Assembly (NCBI GenBank): GCA_964007475.1
Contig: OZ023274.1
Coordinates: 5,580,001 to 5,644,000 of the forward strand
DNA: 64,000 nucleotides
From: Hybos culiciformis
Taxonomy: Eukaryota > Arthropoda > Insecta > Diptera > Hybotidae
Direction: 5' to 3'
Shown here: one piece after another, positions 12,920 through 25,625 of the stretch
Layout of the letters: each line of letters starts with the position of its first letter
Position numbering within the stretch: position 1 is the first letter of the stretch
Translations under genes and position numbers: made by a program
The notes under the pieces: generated by a model
The model's database searches: none
What the model was told of the DNA's origin: nothing
The model's input: the letters and a program-made list of their open reading frames with translations, nothing else

Positions 12920-13302
12920 GCCACTTGTTCAATTTGTGTAGAAAAAATATTTACAAAGTATTTTTCTCTGTACAAGTGGTCAAAAAATAGAATTAACCAC
13001 TTGTACCAATACGACAGAAACAGGCAAGCATGAGATTTCTGAAAATTTGATTGTACAACTGGTTAAATAAAAAAAAATAGAGATAGTAAAATTTGCACAA
13101 GTTAAACTTATCACAAGAGATTATACAACTTGTCTAACATGTACAACTGAATTGTACAAGTGATAAAAGTGGGATTTCTCTGTACAAATGGTCAATATTG
13201 GATTCTTTTTAACAGTTGTACAAACAAAAAAACCAGTTTAAAAAATTTAAATTTAAAACTGGACGAATTGTACAACTAGTCCAAAAAAATTGTACATCCG
13301 GA
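12920..13302. repeat. Cluster of ~11 TTGTACAA-type palindromic motifs
   Basis: Copies of a TTGTACAA(C/G)T(G)GT motif occur at about 12921, 12969, 12995, 13051, 13093, 13125, 13140, 13152, 13181, 13215, 13266 and 13290, in both orientations. Two are embedded in the nearly identical string TCTCTGTACAAGTGGTCAA (12965 and 13177; the second has A for G). The inner part around 13232-13262 is an inverted repeat (CCAGTTT and AAACTGG). The ends are not clearly defined. It could be a nonautonomous element with subterminal repeats, or a degenerate minisatellite. Confidence 0.55.
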
Positions 13303-16180
13303 AAGCATCCATTTATTGTAATGTATTATTTCTGACAAGATCTGTGAACAAATAATATATACTTTAACAATATTAAAAAAAAAAATTCAACCAAAAATAA
13401 ATACATATTTTATTCTGCTTCAAATCATTATATAATTATTAAATAATTTTTTTTATTAATGCCATTCTCCAAAAATATGAAAAATTTACATGTTATAAGT
13501 AAGTTCATGTCCTCCGGTCACACAGTGAGGGTTTTTTTTTGCACAGAAACTTGAGTGGGGTTTTAAAAACTCTTTAAGGTTTATTAATAAAATTTTCGAC
13601 TCAAAACATCAACCTACTGTGTATTTTCATAACAAAAAATTAAAAAATAAAAAAAAATTTTCCCGAAAATACAAAACATAATGTTTTGCATATCAAAAGA
13701 AAAGTATTAAATGAAATTTGCATTCAAAATGATATTCTTTTTTTTTTATAGGTAGGTATAAATATATGTATATAATTTTGTACTATGTATTTTATTAGTG
13801 TTATAAAAAGCTGAAAGTAAAAATACATAACCGACTAAAAAATTAGTTGCTTTTGTTAAAGAATTGTATTTTTATAAAAAAAATTTTAAAAAGTTTTTAT
13901 TTTTAATTTTTCCATTTGCGAGAAAAATACTTTAATGCTTTTTGAATTAAAAGAAAAGGGAATAAATAAATTAACAAAAAAAAAAATATAATAATTTTTC
14001 ATTCATCATTTTTGTCTATGTTGTTTATTAATTTTTTAGACATACATTTTCCCGGCTTTATTTATTTTAATTTAATAACTATGGTCTATTGCTGTCCGTA
14101 TAATTCTCTCTATAAATGAGCCAGTGTATTTTAAGTAAATTCGTGTAATTTGGTGGTGATTAACACATAAAGCTTGAATTATTCAATGATCTTTAATGAA
14201 CTTGTACAGCGAATGATCTGTTTGTATAGTTTATCTTCCGCGCCATCACTAGTGGTATACTATCGAGTTCTAGACTTTACATAAATATATATGTATTGTT
14301 TGTAAAAAAAAGTCCCAAGAGTCTAGAACTATAAATTGTTGAAATAAGCAGTCAATTGTCATAACATATCTAAAATAACCAAAAAAAAATTTTAGAAGAA
14401 AAAGAATTCTTTATTTTACTTTTCTTTTTCGTTTGCAGCACGATTTACAAATTTTTATTTTTTTTTGGTTGGTTTCAACAACAAGAAAATAAACTTCAAA
14501 GAAATTATTGTCCTTGATTCCATGAAAATGTCAAATTAAAAATTTTTTTTTTTTTTCCTGCAACAATAAGATTTTCTTTTTATTTTCATTTAAGATAATA
14601 ATATACATAATAAAAAAAATGAAAAATATCCTGTATTATCGTAAATCGTAATTTTTCTGCATTTCAAATATCTTTTGTTGTTACTTAGAAAAGGGTATAT
14701 AAATTTTCCTTTGATGAAATCATAAATAATAGACATTATATAAGTTTTGATTTTATGCTTGTTATAAAGGCTAAATTGTAATAATTTAAAAAATTTTTTT
14801 TTTAACTTTTGCAATAAATTAAATTATTTAATTTTGTGTTTAAAAATTAAAAATTTTTTGATTCAAAAATTAGCATAAGTTAAAATTTCTTTTGGTTTAC
14901 GTCAAATTCTATATTGAAGTTCATAAACTGAACTGCGTGCTACATTAAACGCTAGAAAATTTAAACCAATACTTTTTGGCCTTCACACGTGTTAATTACG
15001 CTACCAAACTCTCCGATGTTTTTCTAAGAAGTTAGATATAAGTTTCAAAAGGAAAGATAAATGTTCTTCGATTTCAAAACATCGTCAGATTGACATTTTA
15101 TACATAGAAATTTGTACATTTTCTTTGTATTGAAAAGTTCTACAAAAAAAGGACATAATAATATCGTTGTTGGGGACTACTCAATTTAGAGAAACTTTAT
15201 GTTTCCATTTCACAAAAAAAAAAAAAAAAAAGAATAACTAAATGCATAAAACTTTTTTTTTTGTTTGTTTGAAGGGATAAATCAATGAAAAGACATAATA
15301 TCCTTTTAGCATACATATATATGTATTTCATAATTTCTATAATGTCTTTTCATTGCATGAAATCTGGAACAAAAGAGAATTGCCTCAAGAGAAATCAGTT
15401 TAAATTTATCCTTTTTTTTTTTTCTATTATTTTCTTAAATTTTGACATTTTCTCATTTCAAATGAACATATGAATATGTAATCTACATATATTTCCATAT
15501 ATACAAACAATACTTATGTATGTTTAATAGTTATTATCTTTTAAATTGTGGCTAGAGATGTAACAATTTACACAAAAACCCGTAACTACTTAAATAATTT
15601 GAAATGAATTTACATTTTAAATAATAAAAGTTTATCAATTTTGAGAACTATATGGAATTTTTTTTTTTTAATATTTATTAAAGTATGGTCAATTTGAATC
15701 CAGACATTTTTATTTGAGATGAAATATAGGTTTGACTGCCTTTGGTTATTTAATTAATAATAAAATAGGACAAATAAATTTCAAATGAGTTAAATTTTGT
15801 GGTCTTGACGTATTTTAATAAATTCATAGAATTTTCACTTCAAATAATGTAATTGATATTAGATAAGGTAAAATTGGAAAACTTTTTTTTTGTTATGATA
15901 AAATATAGCTCAATTTGATATTCTCATTTGAAAATTGTAAGGACATAATATATTAATTAAAAAATTTCATAAAATGTTTGTGTAAAAAATTTAAAAAAAT
16001 ATGTTAATTATAATATTTTATGTCCCTTCGTCAAATTATTGTGTGTAAGTAAACATTATAAAAAAATTTCAATCACGATAAAAACCAATATATTTGGATT
16101 TCAAGAAACAAAGCAAATTATCTTATTTCAATTTAAAGTTTCTGTCGTTTCAACTTTGTATAAAAAGCTCATTAGTTTGA
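13303..16180. other. Noncoding AT-rich stretch
   Basis: No supported gene was found. It contains poly(A)/poly(T) runs and one 11-bp perfect inverted repeat, AGTTCTAGACT at 14266-14276 with its complement at 14320-14330 and a 43-bp loop. A slightly GC-richer patch at about 14935-15100 has no open frame of note. Confidence 0.5.
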
Positions 16181-16260
16181 AACGTTAAATCAATTATCCA
16201 AGAATAAGCGATAAAATCTAAACGTTAAATCAATTATCCAAGAATAAGCCATAAAATCTA
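16181..16260 (+). repeat. 40-bp tandem duplication (two copies)
   Basis: Bases 16181-16220 and 16221-16260 are the same 40-bp unit, beginning AACGTTAAATCAATTATCCA, with one mismatch (GCG against GCC). The near-identity shows a recent duplication. Confidence 0.95.
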
Positions 16261-19200
16261 GTATTTGAAGTAATCCTTATAAATTTATGAATCAAGTCAT
16301 ACTTTTCCAATAGTGGTGGGTCAGAAGAAGAGTTCTGGTATATAAAATTGATTTTTTTTCCTATGAAAATCAAAATTGGATTTTGACTTCATTCTGCTTG
16401 CTTTAGCAAAACAAGAAAAACTATTTTTATTTAAATGTCATTATTCTAAAAATATTGATTTTAGTTAATGCTTCATTTCGACGAGAATTTTAATTATAAC
16501 GTTGGTTTATCTTCTCTACCCACTAATTAAAAATAAATATAAAAAAATACTACATACACCTATAAAATATAATATATGTAGAAAACAAAGAAAATTAGAA
16601 ATTGAGGAAAAATAAGCACCAGACATAAGTAAAATAATTTATTAAAACTTCCTATTTCAAATTAGAGCTTTAAAAAAAAAAGTTTCTTTTGTTCAATTTA
16701 ATGCACGTTTTTATGTTGTTTTTTTTTATTTATTTTCATTTTATTCAACTCAATCGCACTTTACCAATGGGGAAAACAACAAAAAAAAAGGAAAACTATA
16801 TTATAAATGAAAATATACATAGAAGTTAGAAAGTTCTTATTGAAAAATAAATGAGAGCTTCAAATTAAAAGAAATTCAAGAATTTTTTTTTTGCGCTTTT
16901 ATTTTTGTGGAAACCTTCACTTCTTTATATTAGGTTTCATGATTTCTGTAAATGAAGCTATTAAAGGTCCAAGTAAAAGCATCTATACGCGGTTAAGAAA
17001 ACTCATTTTTCCCTTTTGTTTGTTAAATAGAAAATAAAAATTGACTATCATAAAATCAAACTTCCACCGAAGACAACCTTCAAGATTAATAAAAAATGTT
17101 AAATATATAAAAAAAAATTTTCGGAGCTCCGAACAGAAGAAAAATGTCAATAATTTTTTTGTTCCTTTTCTTTTATTTTCGTGGATTTATTTTCTTATTT
17201 TTCATTTTGTTTTAGGTATTTTTTTTTTAAGAAACCAGAACCTGATAATAATAATTTTATTTCCCTTTTTAAATTATATTCTATTTTGGTGGATTTAAAA
17301 ATATTATTCAATTCTAAAGGTCACATGTCATGAAAATAGAAAATTTAACAGAAAATATTATCAGGAAAAAAAAATGTTGTTTTTTATAGTAAATTTACTG
17401 TTGGAAAAGACATATATCCAACGAATTTTACAAAAAAAAAAAAAATAGAAGAAAATTCTAAAAAAACTAAATTTATAAAAATAATACTTAGTTCAAATGT
17501 CAAGAAAAATGTTTTGAAAAAATTGCTAAATTTATCCACGATTAACTTAATGCTTTCAGTTTTACTTATTTTTTTTTTATTTTTATTATTTACTTTTTCT
17601 TATATAAAGTCAATTGTTGTTGTTCAAAGATGTCATCGCTGTAATCTGTAAAAATAATTTAAGAATTGCTGTCATTATTTTTTTTTGTCAATTTGTATTT
17701 TTTTTTTAAAAGAAATTGCATTAAAAAAAAAATTTGGTACGTGAATGTTATGTCACCTTCTTACTTATATATATAACTTTAGCAGAGAAGATTAGTTAAT
17801 GGCAAAGTCTTCTGAAGCAAACTTCTGCAATAGTTGATTAAATTATCATCCGCAAACTTTACATTTAAGACCATGTTATTCCTTAACTTTTTTTTCATTT
17901 CAAATAATTTGAACAGAAGTGAACCTAAATTGGAATTTTCTGATTGAACTTAAATTGTTCATCACACAACCAATTCGAAAATCTTCAAAATTTGAGACAA
18001 ATTAATGCATCATGGATAATATCAGAATAATGATAAAACAAAGTGAAAATAAAAAAATTCTTTCATCTTTAAGGAAAATAAAAAACAAATTCCTTTTTCT
18101 CTGTGGTGGAAATGTAAAGCTTATATATATAATTTTTTTTTGCATTATGCAATTTTCCGACAAAAAATATGATCTGTTTTTATTTTTCCCGTGAAATATA
18201 TACCTTGAACTTTTTTTTTTTAAGTATATTAAAATTGAAATAAAAAATTTTATATATTTATTTTAATGCAGAAGGAAAATATGGAAATTCAACAATTTAC
18301 CAAAAAAATAAGAAAAAAAAGTAAAACGATTTTCCTTTCTGTGAGTGTTAAATCTATACACAGAGAAAAAAAAAAAAAACAAACATATAAAATGTTTTCT
18401 AACAAAAAATTTATATATTTTTTATTTTTCTTTATTTCGTGTACCTACATTTATATTTTATTTTTCTTTATAATATTCATTTTCTACTTTAATGTAATAA
18501 TGTTACGGAAATTTCCCTTGGGTGCACTAAGCCCATTGCATCTAGAAGGCTTCGTTATACGATTTTTCTTCTTCTTTTATTTTTTGTTCATTCAGAAATA
18601 AGATAAAGAGAAAAATGTTCTCTTTTTCAATTTCAAAAAATACAGAATTACAGAAAAATTATATAACATTTTTATAATTTAATATATTTTTATCTGATTC
18701 TTTTGTGAATTAGACATTCTAAATGGAGTTGTTAATGCATATAAATAATCGTAATTTTTACTTTAACTTTGAATTCTATGTTTCCCTGAACTTGGTTTTA
18801 ATAAGTTCATGTAATGCAAATGTTACAAAGTGACTTATAAATTTAGTTTTCTAGTAAGCCTCCATAGAAACAGAGATTTTTGCGTTTTAAAAATGTTATA
18901 TTATTAATGTGACGAATATGAAGCCTCCATTCCCTTAAGGTAGTCAAAACAGTAAATAAGATAAAAACACGATAGAAGTTAAGAAAAATTAAATTAAGAA
19001 AATTCCAATATCATTAAAGGCATAACAATGTGGGGTTTTAGAACCCCAATTTAATATGCATTTAATCGTTTATGTATTTACAAAATTCTTTTTTTTTTCC
19101 TAAAAATATATTATATTTTTATTGTTTATGGCGTTCTTGTAGCAAAGAAGAATCAAATGTTCATAGGCTTTGAGACCTAACAAAAAAAAGATATAGTTAA

Positions 19201-22200
19201 TTTCATATTTTATTTTTATTTATTTGAAATTCATTTTGTTATGTTGTATATGTGTTATATTATGTATGATACATGTGAATATATGTTTTGTTTGCTTGTA
19301 TATCTATTACTGTGTACTATTTATATATATGTATTACGTGTGGTGGACTATGAAATTTGTTTTGAAATAATGGTTATTTTTATAAGAATTTTCCTTCCTT
19401 TTCCGCATGTATACTATATTTATATGTCCAATAAAAAAATTAAATTATTTTGGCTTTGCCAAAAGGAAGTTATAATTTTTATTTTATTCTTTTATTTCTA
19501 TATTTCGAATTTTATTATTATTACCTAAGTGATTCAATTTTCTATTATTGTTTTAGAAATATTGGATTTTATTATGATTTCGATTTTTATCTAAGTTATA
19601 TCGAATGATAGAACAAGGAAATTTTAACATTGTAACTTTTAGTTTAACTTTGGACCCATTTTCATCTTACAAACTATATAATTTTGAGTTGTCCATTTTT
19701 TGGCAAATATTTGTAATTCGAAACTGCATTCAGTTATTTGGATTGGAATTAGTTCTCAAACAAAGAAAATTTCAATTACTTTTCTTAATTCAACGATTCC
19801 ATATATGACCATTAAGGTTTATTTTTATTTTAAACTTAAATAAAATTCATGGAAAATGAAAATTTTTATTTATTCACAATATTGTTCTTATCATCATTTG
19901 ACTATAAGTAAGATTTTTCATGATAAAAATTGTTTTGAGCCCTTTTATCAGTTTTAATCAATGAAAACTGAAAGATAAGTATATAACAAATTCTAGGTAA
20001 ATGCATTTAATTTTTAAATCATTAAAATCAATTCATCATTTTTTTTTTTGTTTGATGAATTAACTCAAGCCTCAGATAGATTATGGGATTTAATATACAT
20101 TGTTCTTTACATAATTTTTTTTTTTGGTTTTAATGACACAAAGTTACATGATATTGAGGTTTATTTCAATTTTTTTTATTTGTCAAAAAAAAAAAATTAT
20201 GCGTTTTGTTTCGCGATATATGAATTTTCAGTCCATTTATATCTCAATTCCAATATTCTCTTTATCAGAATAACATACATTTTTTTACATACATTTTTTG
20301 AAGTTTGGAGAATTTCTATTTCTTTCATTTTAAAATTCAAAGTTTCTCAACCTTTTAATTTTTTTTTGGTGTGAATTTGTTGAATTTTTGCTTAGTATTT
20401 ACCATGATGGTCGACAATGTAAAGATGATACATTGTAAAGATGAATCTTATCGTTCATTATTCTTCGAAAAGTTTTTCACTATTTTAGAATAGTAAATTA
20501 AAAAAAAAAAAAATTTAATTCTTTGAAATTGTTATGATCTGATTAAAAAAATTTTAGTCTTATACACAAAACAAATAAATGTCCTTGATAATTAAGTTGT
20601 GCAAATAAGATATTGTACTTAAAGTCGAATAATTTTCCGGACTTGACTATTTCAATTTAATTCCGAGCCAAGTTGAAATTGTTGTATCTTTCGCTTGCAG
20701 GACGTAATGTCATCAAAATTTACATGGTTGCGTAAATTGTTACTATATATATATATAATACGTTACACAACAATTCCAATAGTTTTTATTGTATCATCGT
20801 TATTCGTGTGGTTAGCGTGTATTTTTCTGAATAAAGGAAATTATTAACAAATTTTATTTTCATTTGAATTTTGTTCGTTTATAAAGTTAATCCAAAAAAA
20901 AAAGATATTACTAGCAATGTGGAATTGATACGTATTGTGTTTTATTTTAATTTTTCTTCATTTTTTTTTTACAGGGAAACAAAATACAAAGTACGACATA
21001 ACAAGTAGGTACGTTAACAAAAAAAAAACTTAATCGGATTTCACAGAATTTTATATTTTTTTTTTATTTTTTGATTTCCATATTAATAAATTTTCGTTGG
21101 TCTTGGAAAATCTATCTCATTGACAGACAATTTTTGTATACACGTTATTTTAATTAATTTATTTTTTCATTAACAAAAAAACAGAACGATAAATAAAGTT
21201 TATTTCATTAGTAAATATAATGGGAAATATTAAGATTTCATTTCGTGGTAAAAAAATATAGTACTCGGCCCACTCTAAAATGTGTTAGGTGTAAAATTTT
21301 TTGTTTTATTTCTATTTTTAAGTTATATAAATTAATTTTAGTTATTGCAATAAAATAAAGTTACATAATTTCTTCGAATAGAATATTGTCGATTTATATA
21401 TGTATATACATATTTATATCTTGAACACAGAACCTTTCCTAATATTTAATTCTACAATGTTTAATTTAATTACTTATTTCAAAATCTGTAGAGTAATTTT
21501 AATATCTTGATGTGTAAATATAATTTGTCAATTTACTTTTATTTTCAGATAACTTTGAAGCTTTTCAAGGTATAAGTGGGAATTTTTGTTTAAAAAAATA
21601 GTGATTTACTATAATTTCTTTATAAATACAAACATTAAGTGTAGTCAGTTAGTAAATTATTTTGGATATATAAAGAATTATGCTTTCGAAATTATATGTA
21701 GGTGGTGTGATCCCAATTATAAGATTTAAACTATTACACATTTTTATTTGAAATTTGGAGCAGCAATTTTTTTTTGTTTATTAAGTCAAAACTTATGAGA
21801 TGCCATTAAATAGTTTATTTAATTGTATAGATATTTTATAAAAATATTATGCTCTAAGTTTAGAGAAAACAATAAACAAAAAAAAAAAAATTGTTCTATT
21901 TTATTGTCAAGTCTAGAGAATAATGACATTATTACGATACATAATATTTACATTTATATAAATATATAAAAACTAAATACAAGACATATTGTATACATAT
22001 ATATAAAATATATAAAATGTGTATGTCATTATAATTAAATTGTGAACAATATAATTTTATAATTTTTGGATGTGTGCCATAAAATGACATGAAAATTCTA
22101 TTATGCAAATTTTCTGAAAAAAGCTTTATATGTTTTGAACTTGACAATCTGTTGAATATAATTTAGCACTTTAATTTAGTTTTTGATTTTTTCTTTTTTT

Positions 22201-22625
22201 TTTTCTTTTTTCTTTTTGATGCAATATACAATTTTTCCAAAAAGGACACACACAATTTTGATATCTATATGTGAATAATATACCTGTGTATATGAGTACG
22301 GTGTGGATGAATAATAAATATAAATTGTTATTTGATGAATAATAATAGTAATTTTCATTTTAACACTGACTGTGTTTTAGAATTTTTTATATTTTTTTAT
22401 TTATGCAAGTTTAATTTTAATAACAAAAGAGATTAATTTTTTTTTTTTATATAAATTTTATTATGAAATTACATTTTGCTTATTTAGTAATTATTATTTT
22501 CGTGATTAAAAAAGATATTGGTTCGATATGGTTGGTATATTTTATTGAGTATAGGTGTATGTTGTATGTGTTTAATTTCTGAAATTAAATATTTCAGTCA
22601 GGTATAACCCTGGCTTATGGAAGAG
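16261..22625. other. Noncoding AT-rich stretch with one small open frame
   Basis: There is no supported multi-exon gene. Long open frames here are rich in Phe, Lys, Ile and Tyr from poly(T)/poly(A) runs (for example 18266-18601). A 46-codon frame at 20707-20847 is noted separately. Confidence 0.5.
20707..20847 (+). CDS. Speculative 46-residue single-pass membrane peptide
   Basis: The frame runs from ATG at 20707 to TAA at 20845-20847. The peptide starts with a short basic segment (residues 1-10, MSSKFTWLRK). A hydrophobic stretch follows (about residues 11-40, interrupted by RYTT), and it ends in LNKGNY. Just upstream the sequence TTTCGCTTGCAG followed by GACGTA resembles a 3' splice site, so it could also be part of a spliced exon. 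A frame this short is common by chance in this composition, and nothing is recognised by family. Direct evidence is limited to an open frame with a membrane-like pattern. Confidence 0.15.
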   Translation: MSSKFTWLRKLLLYIYIIRYTTIPIVFIVSSLFVWLACIFLNKGNY

Positions 22626-22628
22626 TAA

Positions 22629-23053
22629 TGCCTTGAGCACAGTTAATACCGCATAGCAATTTTTGAAGGAATGTTCCGGAAACCTGTTCACAGCTAATTT
22701 TACCTGAAAGCAAAAAAATCAACTGAGAACAACTGCTTTTGTTTTTTTATAATATGATTGTGACAGAAAAATGCAGCAAAACCAAATTTCGATGCAAAAG
22801 AAACGCTGTGAAAAAGAAACAAAAAAATTATTTTGTGACGTAGTCAATTCTTTCTGGAGCAAAAAAAAAAAAATAAATTCAGTTTTCTAATTAATTATGA
22901 AATAATTTTAAGAAACTCTTTTTACAAAAAATCAATAAAATTAATATCTTTCGTTTTTCATAATTTTTATTTAAAATAAATAAGAAATAACACAGAAAAT
23001 CGGTTTTTACTGTAGCTCAAAATTGCTTTGCGTTATTAGCTGTGCTCAAGGCA
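22629..23053. mobile_element. 425-bp TIR element with TAA flanks (Harbinger-like MITE)
   Basis: The left end reads TGCCTTGAGCACAG then TTAATACCGCATAGCAA. The complement of the right end reads TGCCTTGAGCACAG then CTAATAACGCAAAGCAA. Together they form terminal inverted repeats of about 37-38 bp with a few mismatches and one T indel. Both sides carry TAA (22626-22628 and 23054-23056), the 3-bp TWA target duplication typical of PIF/Harbinger elements. The interior has no coding capacity and includes an imperfect internal copy of the terminus near 22687-22722. The superfamily is inferred from the flanking TAA only. Confidence 0.8.
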
Positions 23054-23056
23054 TAA

Positions 23057-24982
23057 AAGAGATTTATTAAGAGATACACCGAATCAAAGCTATAGAGGTT
23101 GGTTGTCTTGAACCAATATTAAATGTAGGAATAATCCTAAACAATTTCTTTTTCTTAATATTTTTTATATAAATTTAAGATTTTTTCACTAAATTTAAAT
23201 TTTCTTTAAAAATAGTTAGTTTTCTCAACATCTTGTGGTAAACAAATATTGTATTTATTTTTTGTTATTTCTAGATTTTCAAGCATTAAAGTATGGAGAT
23301 TTATGAATTGTGGATTTTTACAGTTTTTATGTATAATTTTTTTTATTTTTTAAATGTAAAACATAAAAATAAAAAATAAACTTTAACATTAAAAAAGTTT
23401 CCATTTTTTTTTTTCCTACCGGTCAGCTTTTCATTTCTTCTTGTGTTAAATTCACTTAACTAATTAGTAATTACCTCTTGAGTACTATTACAATTTTTTA
23501 TTTTAATTTTTTATTTTTTTTTTGTATAAAACTTATTCGTTTTGTAAAAAAGAAAATCCTTGCAGATAAATATATGAATTTTCTTTTCAATAAATTGTAT
23601 AATTTTTAACATCATTCGTAGAATGAAAATTTTTTGAAATTTTCAATTATTTGACTGTCTGTCAGTATGTTGAAATTATTTTTCATAATTCAATATATAT
23701 AAAAATGTTAGATAAGTCTTAACTTATTATATATCTTGTACTTTGAAAAGAGGTAAACTGTTTAAAACTTTTTCTACAAATAATAGGTTGGATCGGAATC
23801 AATAAAAAGTAAGCTAAAAATCCTTGGACCAAACTAGTTTAGATAGATCCGAAAACAATCTTATAATCAAAATGTAGTTTCTTCGCAATATCAAAAAAAA
23901 AATAAAAAAGAAGATCATATTAAATTAATGCATAATTAGAATATAGCTACATTTTATGCACACAAAAAAAAATGCACACAAAACTTTGTGAAATTTTTTT
24001 CACATAAAAGTTTATTTAAACATGTTAAAAAAAAAAATTAATGATTTTTCTTTGATTATTTAAATTTCGCAGAATATTTTTTTTTCTTCTGTTTTAAAAA
24101 TGTTCACTCTTCATTTTATTAATACAATCTTCTGTACTTTCATTTAAAGTAAAAAAACTTTCTGATAGAGATCATTTGATAACTAAGAACATGAATTACG
24201 ACGGAAATCTAGTGGGTACACTAACTCCACAATATCATGAAAGTGTTACATATTCATTCCTTCGTTGAAAACTTGGGTTTAGAATAATTATGTTTTTGAA
24301 ATAAATTATTATTAAAATTTAAGTTCAAGGATAAGATATATTCGATTATGATATAAACAAACATAGAATATTGGGTTTGAAAATTGCACTAAGAATACGG
24401 TTTCCATAAAAAAAAGACTATTATTAGTATATCAAATTTTAATAATCATAAAATTTAATTCATATTTTCAATATTTCTTTTTATTATATTCTGGTCTTAT
24501 CTTTTTGGCTCCATTAATTTAAATATTTATTTTACAAGAAATAACTAACAAATTTTACAAATTTCTAATATTTATCTTGGAAAAATCATTTTCAGAAAAT
24601 CAAATATTCATTTATGTTATATACGGTAAAACATTTCATTTTTCCAATAATGCAAATATTACCAAAGAACAAAAAAAAGAAGAATAAACGAATTAAGAAC
24701 ATTTTAATGAAAGGATATTTATCTATTTAATAAAATCTTTGTGTTCAATTCATTTCAATTTATTAATTCAATTGTTAGAAATTAAAGAAACCCCTATACC
24801 CAGCATAATAACGAATTTAAATAATTAATTTGATATTTTTGTTTTCAATTATTTATTATTCTTTAATATGTTGGCTTTATGGATTTTAATTTCAAACAAG
24901 GAAATGAAAATATCTAAAGATAAACCATAATGAAATTTTATTATCGTTTATTTTTGGATAGCTCGGTTTTATTATAGAATAT
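23057..24982. other. Noncoding AT-rich stretch
   Basis: No gene or defined repeat is supported here. It shows homopolymer runs and short AT-rich words only. Confidence 0.5.
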
Positions 24983-25155
24983 TTAGTTCGTTAAACGTTA
25001 GTAGTTAATTTTATACAGAAACTAAACTTAATGAACTAAGTGCTATCTCCTATTGCAAAAATTTACTATATTTAGTATTCAAATTTAATTTACAGTTCCG
25101 TTCAGCATTAGAAGATAATTTTATACAAAAATTACGTTCAATGAACTAAGTGCTA
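24983..25155 (+). repeat. Degenerate direct repeat, two ~64-bp units
   Basis: Units at 24983-25045 and 25091-25155 both run from a TTAGTTCG/CAGTTCCG start through AATTTTATACA to the shared end AATGAACTAAGTGCTA (16 of 16 identical). The period is about 110 bp. A partial third unit may follow. It looks like an old tandem duplication. Confidence 0.65.
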
Positions 25156-25528
25156 CTTAAATTAACTATCTACATAACTTACTACTTAACTTATTACAAA
25201 AATTTGGTTCATATTTAAGTTTAGCAATTCTTTCTGAATTGATATTATAGTTAATTTAAGAAAATTCCTCAAAGTCTTAGAATAAATTATTTTAACCGTC
25301 ATCGTCATTCTCTTTTCTCTTTCTAATAATAATAAAAATAACCTAAAACTTATTGTCTGCTTAATATGTAATTAAACAAAAGTATCTTATTAAATTCTTG
25401 TAACCATCATCTAAAGATAATTAGTTGTTGTCTAACACTATTCTTTTATTTAATTTTCAACCGTTTCTTAGTTCAGATGTCATATTAAAATTTTGTTACA
25501 AATCCCTTTTTTTAGTCTTTATCGTAAA

Positions 25529-25625
25529 TATACTATCTTATATTATACTATAATATCTTCTGTATACTGCTATATACTACGTACTACTATATACTACTAA
25601 CTATACTATTTTCTACGTACTAAGT
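25529..25625 (+). repeat. TACTA-rich low-complexity tract
   Basis: The words TACTA, TATACT and CTACGTACTA recur through this tract with no fixed period. No function is apparent. Confidence 0.6.

Noticed and set aside
18266..18601. 111-codon plus-strand open frame
   Set aside because: Mostly Phe/Ile/Lys from poly(T)/poly(A); no domain or signal beyond composition.
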